A stretch of DNA of 64,000 bases, taken from assembly GCF_900143565.1 (NCBI RefSeq), contig NZ_FREX01000002.1:124001-188000 (forward strand). Reading direction: 5' to 3'. The translations under genes were made by a program, and so were the position numbers. This DNA is from Pseudovibrio sp. Alg231-02 (GTDB lineage Bacteria; Pseudomonadota; Alphaproteobacteria; Rhizobiales; Stappiaceae). A model generated the notes under the pieces. That model was given only the letters and a program-made list of their open reading frames with translations, did not search any database and was not told the origin of the DNA. Position 1 is the first letter of the stretch. Each line of letters opens with the position of its first letter. Positions 57,243 to 64,000 of this stretch are shown piece after piece.

Positions 57243-58178
57243 TTATGAATCGAACAAGCTGGAAACAGAGCGTTCCTGCGATGTGCGATTGATCGCTTCG
57301 CCCATGAGTGGGGCGATAGAAATAGTGCGGATGTTTGGAGCAGCCTGAACAGCAGCCGTTGGCTCGATGGAATCAGTGATTACCAGTTCTTTGAGCTTGG
57401 ATGCTGAAACGCGCGCCACTGCGCCACCTGAGAGGACACCATGAGTGATGTAGGCCGTGACGGACTTGGCACCAGCAGCAAGAAGTGCATCTGCTGCGTT
57501 ACAAAGGGTTCCGCCAGAATCGACGATGTCATCCACGAGGATACAATCGTAGCCGCTCACATCACCGATGATGTTCATGACTTCGGATTCACCAGGCTTG
57601 TCGCGGCGCTTATCAACGATGGACAGAGGAGCTTCAATGCGCTTTGCTAGTGCACGCGCACGAACCACACCGCCAACATCCGGAGAAACAACCATGACGT
57701 TGGTTGTGTCATAGTGCTCTTTGATGTCACGGGTCATCACCGGCGCACCGTAAAGGTTGTCGGTTGGGATGTCGAAGAAGCCCTGAATCTGCGCAGCATG
57801 CAGATCGAGTGTAAGCACTCTGTCTGCACCAGCATTGGTGATCAGGTTGGAAACAAGTTTCGCAGAGATTGGCGTACGAGGCGCTGACTTACGGTCCTGA
57901 CGGGCGTAGCCAAAGTATGGAACCACTGCGGTAATGCGACGTGCTGAAGAACGGCGGAGCGCATCAATGATGATCAGCAGTTCCATGAGGTGGTCATTTG
58001 CCGGATAGCTTGTAGGCTGAATGACAAAGACGTCCTCACCGCGCACGTTCTCCTGGATTTCAACGTAGATTTCTTGGTCTGCAAAGCGGCGAACCTGGCA
58101 CTTCGACAATGGTACATCAAGATACTTTGAAATTTGCTCGGCCAGCGCGCGATTGGAGTTACCCGCGACGATTTTCAT
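57243..58178 (-). CDS. prs: Ribose-phosphate pyrophosphokinase
   Basis: 311 residues from the ATG at 58178, the family start ([20 protein letters not shown]). Contains [27 protein letters not shown] and the PRPP loop [18 protein letters not shown]. Makes PRPP, the co-substrate of Apt encoded elsewhere in the window. Monocistronic with own terminator. Confidence 0.97.
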   Translation of the reverse strand: MKIVAGNSNRALAEQISKYLDVPLSKCQVRRFADQEIYVEIQENVRGEDVFVIQPTSYPANDHLMELLIIIDALRRSSARRITAVVPYFGYARQDRKSAPRTPISAKLVSNLITNAGADRVLTLDLHAAQIQGFFDIPTDNLYGAPVMTRDIKEHYDTTNVMVVSPDVGGVVRARALAKRIEAPLSIVDKRRDKPGESEVMNIIGDVSGYDCILVDDIVDSGGTLCNAADALLAAGAKSVTAYITHGVLSGGAVARVSASKLKELVITDSIEPTAAVQAAPNIRTISIAPLMGEAINRTSQERSVSSLFDS

Positions 58179-58350
58179 AACCCGCAAGTCCTTCTTGGGC
58201 TTTGATCTCACCCTGTGACATTCGTCGGTGGTGAGGTGGAAATTTGCGTCCCTTGGTGGAACCCGATTTCTTCTGGTAAGGCGTCCTGACAGGTCGCCTT
58301 GCGCGCCTTTTAGCAACCTCGTCTTAAGCCGACAATAGCCAGAACGCACA

Positions 58351-58382
58351 GCAGCTCAGCTTTTTTGCAAAAGCTGAGCTGC
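58351..58382. repeat. Perfect stem-loop upstream of prs
   Basis: GCAGCTCAGCTTTT / AAAAGCTGAGCTGC, 14-bp arms, 4-nt loop, 30 bp after the lipoprotein stop on the minus strand. No external T run; could still end that transcript. Confidence 0.6.
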
Positions 58383-58412
58383 GTAATTGTGTATCTATTT
58401 GATTTTATTAGG

Positions 58413-58916
58413 TCACTTGCTGTGTAACCATGCTTCTAAAGAAGCAATTGTTCTGGTCGCAATTCTTCGCAGTGCATCGCTTGAAACATCAGCCCATGGA
58501 TCGCCAGAGTTGCCGCCAGTTTGCTCCTGGCCATCAATCCGGTGAACACGGTTGCCATTTGCGTCAATAATATCAAATACATAGAAGACAGTGGTGGTGT
58601 ACTGATCGCCAGCCGCGGTCAAGAATCCTTTGACTCGGTACGTTGCTGGTGCACCAACGCGTCTGACAAGGTTGAGATTCGCTGCTGCTGCGCGATTCCC
58701 AAGTTGCTCAGAGAGATCGTCGGCAATATTGCCAGGCAGTCCGGTCAGCTGCTCAAATGCAAAAGTTGCTTTTGCCGGAGAGACAGTCGGAGGAGCTGAC
58801 TTGGTTTCAATCATGTCCCCGATGCTGGAAGGGGGAAGAGGGTTTGCCGCACAGCCTGCAAGAATTGCCATAGCGGCAATGATTAATACCCGAGGTAAAA
58901 GTACGAGCTTCAGCAT
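58413..58916 (-). CDS. Putative lipoprotein
   Basis: 167 residues. Signal peptide with lipobox LAGC (Cys21). The mature part has NIADDLSEQLGNRAAAANL, YRVKGFLTAAGDQYTTTVFY and RIATRTIASLEAWL. No named family recognised, though the layout suggests an LptE/LPS-like or DUF-type envelope lipoprotein. Function unknown. Confidence 0.8.
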   Translation of the reverse strand: MLKLVLLPRVLIIAAMAILAGCAANPLPPSSIGDMIETKSAPPTVSPAKATFAFEQLTGLPGNIADDLSEQLGNRAAAANLNLVRRVGAPATYRVKGFLTAAGDQYTTTVFYVFDIIDANGNRVHRIDGQEQTGGNSGDPWADVSSDALRRIATRTIASLEAWLHSK

Positions 58917-58992
58917 GTCAGTCCTTAAAGTCCACTCAGAGAATCAGCGTGGGGTGCCCCAATAGATTCGTAAAGGTTAATTATGGCAGTCT

Positions 58993-60153
58993 TTACCCTG
59001 CCTTCACAGGGAGGTCGAGAGAAAGCTGTGATAAGCTTTCAGGCCCATCTGCGTGTGTGATGTAAGTTTGGCCCAAAGTCATAGCGGTTTCGCTGTCTGA
59101 ATCCATGATGATCATGTGCATGAACAACACCATGTTTTCATGAATTTCATGTGCATTTTCTTTGAAAGCCATGTAGGGCGGCTCCATCCAGCTTGGTGTG
59201 AAGCGGGCACCAAGTGAATATCCGCAGGCATTCAGGCGGTGTGGCATCAGCCCGCGATCATCCAGAATGTTGGCGTGTGCAGCAAACAGATCGCCAAACG
59301 TGTTGCCCACCTGCATGGCTTGTTCAACGGCCAGAAGGGCATCTTTTGCGGCGCGGTGGAGTTCCAGATGGCGCGGCGTTGGCTCTCCCAGAATAACTGT
59401 GCGGATGGAGGCAGCGTGATAATGGCGGTAAACCCCCGCCCATTCGATGGTGAGCTGATCGTTTTCTGAGAGCGTTCTGCGGCCAGATTTGTAGCGGCAG
59501 AGCAGGGCGTCAGGGCCTGAGCCAATGACGAATTCGTTTGCCGGATAGTCGCCGCCGCCTTCAAACACTGCGCTTTGCATCTTAGCCAGAATGCGGCCTT
59601 CGTCGGCTCCGGGTTTGATTTCCTCCATACCGGCAAGGAAGGCGGCATCGGCGAGTTTGCCTGCGGTTCTGACATATTCCAGCTCAGTTGACGATTTGAC
59701 CAGACGAAGCTCCTTTATAATGTCGGAAGCGTCATCGACGTCTGCAAAGGAGTGCAGAGATTCGTCCAGCAACCGGCCATTGGCAGCGGTGAGGCCGTGG
59801 GTGTCATATTCCACGCCGATGCGGGTGCCGAGCAGGTCGAGATCAAACAGAAGCTCTTTTACCTGACCAACCGGAGATTTGCCTGCGACGTCCATCCAGA
59901 GGCGAATGTCTTTGAGGTTGGAGGTGTTGCGGGCTTGTCGCAGATCAGCGGAGCGGGTGAGAAGGATAGGTTCTTCACCGGGGCGGTAGATCAAGCACTG
60001 GAAGAAGCAATAGCCGAAGGTGTCAAAACCTGTCAGCCAGTACATGCTCTCCTGTGCGAAGATCAGCAGGCAATCGAGATGACGCTCTTTGAGTTTGGCG
60101 TCCAGAGCAACACGGCGCTCAGCAAATTCTTCCGGTGCAAAGTGCAGGGCCAT
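58993..60153 (-). CDS. M24 family metallopeptidase (Xaa-Pro type)
   Basis: 386 residues from the ATG at 60153. N-terminal creatinase-like domain (LLIFAQESMYWLTGFDTFGY), then a pita-bread domain with NDQLTIEWAGVYRHYHAASI, HRLNACGYSLG and HENMVLFMHMIIMDSDSETA. Some metal ligands are replaced compared with typical aminopeptidases, so hydrolysis of a non-peptide C-N bond is possible. Substrate unknown. Confidence 0.82.
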   Translation of the reverse strand: MALHFAPEEFAERRVALDAKLKERHLDCLLIFAQESMYWLTGFDTFGYCFFQCLIYRPGEEPILLTRSADLRQARNTSNLKDIRLWMDVAGKSPVGQVKELLFDLDLLGTRIGVEYDTHGLTAANGRLLDESLHSFADVDDASDIIKELRLVKSSTELEYVRTAGKLADAAFLAGMEEIKPGADEGRILAKMQSAVFEGGGDYPANEFVIGSGPDALLCRYKSGRRTLSENDQLTIEWAGVYRHYHAASIRTVILGEPTPRHLELHRAAKDALLAVEQAMQVGNTFGDLFAAHANILDDRGLMPHRLNACGYSLGARFTPSWMEPPYMAFKENAHEIHENMVLFMHMIIMDSDSETAMTLGQTYITHADGPESLSQLSLDLPVKAG

Positions 60154-60224
60154 GGTCTTCTCCCAATCCATAGTTTGCAAAGCAATGTGAAACAGAACTT
60201 ACTCTTGCTCGTCCGTCAGCACAA

Positions 60225-60992
60225 TCAGGCGGTCAACATGATAGTTGATATCTGGCGTCCGTAATCTGGTTCTTTGTTATGGGTGGTTCTTCGGTAGGAG
60301 AAGAACCTGTCCGCATCCGCATAGGTGCATAGTTTGAGGTCGATGACGTCTTTGAGGCCAAGTTTGTCCAGTTGGGCTTTGATGAAAGCCGGTAGATCAA
60401 ACATACTGTGCAGTGGTTTTTGTGAGGGAACGAAGAAGCGCTTGTTGTCCTGAGACTGTTCGAGGAAGCGCACCACAAACTCCGGGCCAACCTCATAAGC
60501 CTGCTGTGAGATCATCGGGCCCATCACCGCTGTGATGTTCGACGGGTTTGCACCCAGCTGCTGCATAGCTTGAACGGTGTTGGGCAGGATGCCATCGACG
60601 GCGCCTTTCCAGCCTGAGTGGGCTGCGCCGATAACTCCGTTGTCCGGATCCGCGAACAGGATCGGGCCGCAGTCTGCCGTCAGGATGCCAATGGCGAGGC
60701 CGGGGGTGTTGGTGACGAGAGCGTCTGCGCGCTTGTCATCTTCCTCAGCAAAGGGGGCCGATACGCTCAGCACCTTAGCCGAGTGGATCTGGTAGGGCGT
60801 AATCATTTGCTCAGGTGTTGTGCCGAGTTGATCGGCAACGCGGCGGCGGTTTTCCAGAACATCTTCACGGACATCGCTGGAACCCAAGCCGACGTTGAGG
60901 CCTTTGTAGATGCCGGAGGAAACACCTCCTTCGCGGGTGAAGAAGCCATGTGAAAGGCATTGCATTGCTTCAAGCTCTGGCACTTTAATCAT
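60225..60992 (-). CDS. pgeF: Laccase-domain purine nucleoside phosphorylase (YfiH/PgeF)
   Basis: 255 residues. The YfiH signature is intact: TADCGPILFADPDNGVIGA, HSGWKGAVDGI and a C-terminal CTYADADRFFSYRR. Family members edit peptidoglycan precursors and cleave purine nucleosides. 24 bp after midA. Confidence 0.92.
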   Translation of the reverse strand: MIKVPELEAMQCLSHGFFTREGGVSSGIYKGLNVGLGSSDVREDVLENRRRVADQLGTTPEQMITPYQIHSAKVLSVSAPFAEEDDKRADALVTNTPGLAIGILTADCGPILFADPDNGVIGAAHSGWKGAVDGILPNTVQAMQQLGANPSNITAVMGPMISQQAYEVGPEFVVRFLEQSQDNKRFFVPSQKPLHSMFDLPAFIKAQLDKLGLKDVIDLKLCTYADADRFFSYRRTTHNKEPDYGRQISTIMLTA

Positions 60993-61016
60993 TGGCTTCT
61001 CCCTGCTTCGATGCGT

Positions 61017-62108
61017 TCAATTCTGGAAAGGAATTGGTTTATCTGAGGTATTGGTGATGCTAAGGACTTTGAAGAGCGTGCCCATCTGGTCATCGGCTGC
61101 GAGGCGCTCCACGTCTTTGCGGATCTGGTCCTGATCCAGTGTGGATTTGCCAGTCCCAAGTTGTCCTGCGCGCTCCAGCAGCCCAAGGCCGAGCAGAAAC
61201 TCGCCCTGACCGATTGGGCCGTGCACGTTTGCCCCTTCTGCAGTGGCAGCGCTGGCGAGTGCCTGGAAGTTGACGTGAGCGGTTAAGTCCGCTTCGCCGC
61301 AATGTTCCAGCGTGGAGACATACTCGTGCTTCTTGAGGGCCTGAAACGTGTCGCCTGTGGCCGTCTTTGCATAGCCGTAATCTATGAGCAGAGCAGCACC
61401 GCCGTCTGCCTTGAGGCGCTGACCGATTTGTGAGGCAATTGCGGTGGAGGCTGGAGACAGCTCCAGCGTATCGCCCAGTTTTGCCTGTAAACCGGCTTTG
61501 GCGACGTCAGCCGGAGACAGAGTGCCTGAGCCGATGCCAAATGTCAGATTGCCGTCGTCATCCAGCCCAACACAGCGCTCACGCCAGCCTTGCTCGGTGA
61601 GCTGGTACTGGTGGATCGGGAGTGCATCGAAAAGTTCATTGGCAACGAGCAGGGTTGGTCCATCCGGGATGGTCTCCAGCGTGTCGTGCCACTTGATTGT
61701 GTAGGCTTTGAGCAGTTTGCGCTGTGCTTTGCGTAAGGATGGGCTGGTTTCGACCAGGTGAATCTGAATGTTAGCGAGCATCTGCGGGCGTAACGAGATA
61801 ACGCGCAGGATGTCTTTCATTAAAGTGCCGCGGCCCGGACCCATTTCGACCAGATGCACTGGGCCTTTCAAATCCTGCGACAGCCATTGATGCATAAGCC
61901 AGGCGCCGATCAGCTCGCCAAACAGCTGTGAGATTTCTGGTGCCGTGGTGAAATCACCTTTCGTCCCGAATGGCTGCTGGCGCATGTAGTAGCCATGCTC
62001 GGGATCAGAAAGGCATATGCCCATATATTCAGCGAGGGTGATTGGACCATGGTCCGCGATGCGTTTTTTGATTTTTTCCTGAAGTGGCGTAGACGCAGAG
62101 CTGGTCAT
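61017..62108 (-). CDS. SAM-dependent methyltransferase (MidA/NDUFAF7 family)
   Basis: 363 residues from the ATG at 62108, which overlaps the lgt stop by 4 bp. COG1565 features: ITLAEYMGICLSDPEHGYYM, FTTAPEISQLFGELIGAW, VEMGPGRGTLMKDILRV and VANELFDALPIHQY. The eukaryotic relative methylates an arginine in complex I. Bacterial role probable in complex I assembly. Confidence 0.9.
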   Translation of the reverse strand: MTSSASTPLQEKIKKRIADHGPITLAEYMGICLSDPEHGYYMRQQPFGTKGDFTTAPEISQLFGELIGAWLMHQWLSQDLKGPVHLVEMGPGRGTLMKDILRVISLRPQMLANIQIHLVETSPSLRKAQRKLLKAYTIKWHDTLETIPDGPTLLVANELFDALPIHQYQLTEQGWRERCVGLDDDGNLTFGIGSGTLSPADVAKAGLQAKLGDTLELSPASTAIASQIGQRLKADGGAALLIDYGYAKTATGDTFQALKKHEYVSTLEHCGEADLTAHVNFQALASAATAEGANVHGPIGQGEFLLGLGLLERAGQLGTGKSTLDQDQIRKDVERLAADDQMGTLFKVLSITNTSDKPIPFQN

Positions 62109-62938
62109 TTTGCTTCTTTGATTTCCGTGTTTCTTTTGAGAGCCCAAATTACGACTGCGATGCCGATCAAAACCATTGGCAGGCTCAGCAGCATTCCCAT
62201 GGTGAAGAAGCCTGCGAGGTAGCCGATGTGGGCATCCGGTACGCGGTAGAATTCTACGAAGGTGCGTGCCAGACCATAACCGATGGCGAAGCTGCCTGCG
62301 AGAACGCCGGGTTTTTGCAGCAGTTTGAAGCGGTGGGACAACAGGCGCAGCACGAGGAACAGAAGTGCTCCTTCCAGCGCAGCTTCATAAAGCTGGCTTG
62401 GGTGTCTTGGTTCTGGCCCGCCGGTTGGGAAGACAACGGCCCATGCCACATCTGTCGGGCGGCCCCATAGCTCTGAGTTGATGAAGTTGGCGATACGCCC
62501 GAAAAAGAGACCGATTGGAGCGGCGATGGCGGCCAGATCAAACATGGTCCAACCAGACAGGCCACGTGCTCTGGAATAGATGATCAACACGACAATCATG
62601 CCCAGCAGACCACCGTGGAAGGCCATGCCTCCCTCCCATACAGCCAGAATGTCTGCTGGATTGGCGAGGTAGTAGGGCAGATTGTAAAACAGGACGTAGC
62701 CGAGGCGCCCACCCAGAACAATGCCGAGCGTTGCCCACATGACGAAGTCGTCGATGTCTGTTGCTGTTGGATGAGCTGTCTTGTTCCAGAGTGGCGAGTT
62801 GCGGACGGTTACGATCATGTAGCGCCATGCAAGAAGAATTCCGGCGATATATGCCAGTGCATACCAACGGATGGCCAGTGGTCCGAATTCAATCAGAACC
62901 GGATCAATCATCGGGAAAGGTATTGCTAAGAGCGGCAT
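62105..62938 (-). CDS. lgt: Prolipoprotein diacylglyceryl transferase
   Basis: 277 residues, seven membrane helices. Lgt signature GRIANFINSELWGRPTD, plus HGGLLGM and the Y-A-x-x-AGIL start. Adds diacylglycerol to the lipobox cysteine of lipoproteins such as the one at 58413. First gene of lgt-midA-pgeF. Confidence 0.96.
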   Translation of the reverse strand: MPLLAIPFPMIDPVLIEFGPLAIRWYALAYIAGILLAWRYMIVTVRNSPLWNKTAHPTATDIDDFVMWATLGIVLGGRLGYVLFYNLPYYLANPADILAVWEGGMAFHGGLLGMIVVLIIYSRARGLSGWTMFDLAAIAAPIGLFFGRIANFINSELWGRPTDVAWAVVFPTGGPEPRHPSQLYEAALEGALLFLVLRLLSHRFKLLQKPGVLAGSFAIGYGLARTFVEFYRVPDAHIGYLAGFFTMGMLLSLPMVLIGIAVVIWALKRNTEIKEAK

Positions 62939-63245
62939 ATGAAACCCTTCTGTTATTAAAGTGCCCTGCGCTCAGAGACCTTCACGCACTTTACTCTAAT
63001 TCGGTTTGTTTGAGCGCATTGCAAGTGTTTGATCGGAGGTTATCGAACCTCATGCGCTTCAGTTCAGCGAGCATTCCGACAAGTGAAGGATTTGGTCAAG
63101 TGGTTTGTGGCAGGTGTTCAACACAAGCTTTCGACATCTTACTGACAGGTTCTTTAGGGTTCTGGGTGCAAATCAGCTCTCAGCGCTTGAAACTGACGGG
63201 CCGGACCAATACTTGTTTGTGAGAGAGAAATTTAAAGAGGACGCC

Positions 63246-63530
63246 ATGAGCCAGTCTCCAAATCGTATGTTTGACGAGTTTGCAAAGCTGATGACCGATG
63301 CCGCTGGTGTTGCGCAAGGTGCCAAGCGGGAAGTAGAAACCGCATTCCGAGCGCAGGCCGAGCGTTTCATGTCGGATATGGATCTGGTTTCGCGTGATGA
63401 GTTTGACACAGTCAAAGACATGGCGATCAAAGCGCTTGATGAAGTTGAAAAGCTTGAAGAGCGCCTTGCAGCAGTAGAAAAGCGCCTTGCCGATCTAGAT
63501 GAAAAAGCTACGCCAGAAGACAAAGCGTAG
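63246..63530 (+). CDS. Ubiquinone biosynthesis accessory factor UbiK (BMFP)
   Basis: 94 residues from the ATG at 63246. N-terminal NRMFDEFAKLMTDAAGVAQG, then a C-terminal coiled coil (LDEVEKLEERLAAVEKRLAD). Matches the membrane fusogenic BMFP/UbiK family. Divergent from lgt and upstream of a YbjN-like gene. Confidence 0.88.
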   Translation: MSQSPNRMFDEFAKLMTDAAGVAQGAKREVETAFRAQAERFMSDMDLVSRDEFDTVKDMAIKALDEVEKLEERLAAVEKRLADLDEKATPEDKA

Positions 63531-63811
63531 GTTTGGCTGAAAATTACATGTGAATATGCTGTGGGCGGCTTTGAGTCGTCCACAATTTTCGCAATGATCT
63601 GTCTATTCCCCCTATAGGGGAAAGGCCAAATCTATCGGTATATTGGCAAAAAAGGGATTCGATGTCCTGCATCAACAGTTCCGGTCTGGAACTTCCTTTG
63701 TAGTACATGCTTCTATCCAAGAGCACGTAAGTGTCTGGTCCATGATCACTCGACCCGCGTCCGTCCGGAGCGGGTAGACAAACCATTCCTCAAACGGAAA
63801 GAGGACCGGAA

Positions 63812-64000
63812 ATGAGCCTTATTGAGTTCGGCACGGAACGCCCCCTGAATCCGGTTGATACCATTGAAAACCTGGCAACCGGTAATGACTGGTCCTTTGA
63901 ACGCCTTGGTGATGACGAGATTTCCATATCGGTTACAGGGACTTGGTGTGATTACCACGTAACCTTTTCATGGATGGAAGAGTTGGAAGCACTGCATATG
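63812..64000 (+). CDS. YbjN domain protein, 5' part only
   Basis: 63 codons to the window end, ATG preceded by GAGGA. Reads ENLATGNDWSFERLGDDEIS and WCDYHVTFSWMEELEALHM, the first half of the YbjN/sensory-transduction regulator domain. In relatives the gene follows ubiK and precedes proC. Truncated by the window, not broken. Confidence 0.82.
   Translation, partial: MSLIEFGTERPLNPVDTIENLATGNDWSFERLGDDEISISVTGTWCDYHVTFSWMEELEALHM

Noticed and set aside
1-64000. CRISPR array, prophage, IS element or restriction system
   Set aside because: No regular direct repeats with spacers, transposase, integrase, phage structural gene or methylase/nuclease pair is visible.

Overview
The window reads as an ordinary stretch of an alphaproteobacterial chromosome of moderate GC content. 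The taxonomic clues are a CtrA-type TTAA-N7-TTAAC box, GANTC sites, a SciP (DUF1153) gene beside a flagellar cluster driven by an FlbD-type sigma-54 activator, a fused-order petABC operon, and RIME-like palindromic repeats. The gene content resembles marine Hyphomicrobiales/Stappiaceae such as Pseudovibrio. That placement is inference from memory of gene order, not a search result.

Layout. 1-3.6 kb: one giant Ser/Thr kinase-ATPase-TPR protein lying on the 3' side of a tRNA-Met gene. 4.2-5.4 kb: mnmA. 5.8-17.2 kb: flagellar block on the + strand (fliK, flgD, sciP, fliF, fliG, fliH, fliN, flbD, flhA), with a sigma-54 promoter ahead of fliK and a CtrA box ahead of fliF. 17.2-21.7 kb: scattered genes (two GNAT acetyltransferases, a membrane-anchored unknown, a metallophosphoesterase, a Nudix hydrolase), a probable 6S RNA and a possible 38-codon small ORF. 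21.7-28.6 kb: the four-gene MoxR/DUF58/DUF4159/GATase-like operon on the - strand. 29-32.3 kb: DUF1285, Nudix, DUF6111, CCA-adding enzyme and DUF1284, tightly packed.

32.4-44 kb is a mixed region: Tim44-like protein, the ohr/ohrR pair with palindromic operators, PAS protein, EamA transporter, RecF-like ATPase, fumC, a TetR/membrane-protein pair with two near-identical operators, DUF2087 protein, hemF, two tandem secreted paralogues and trmL. Three copies of a roughly 105-bp double-hairpin repeat lie here. 44-50 kb: a leader-like region, a small membrane protein, an ABC exporter and petABC (cytochrome bc1). 50-54.5 kb: mtnP, apt, bluB, GNAT and two tandem divergent DeoR-type regulators. 54.5-64 kb: ychF-pth-rplY, prs, a lipoprotein, an M24 peptidase, pgeF-midA-lgt, ubiK, and the start of a YbjN-like gene running off the window.

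Most genes are housekeeping and well explained. No CRISPR array, phage, IS element or obvious defence island is visible. The parts least explained by known families are the kinase-STAND-like protein at the tRNA, the tandem DeoR pair with atypical DNA-binding ends, the secreted four-cysteine paralogues, the TetR operator pair, and the small ORFs and structured leaders in intergenic DNA.
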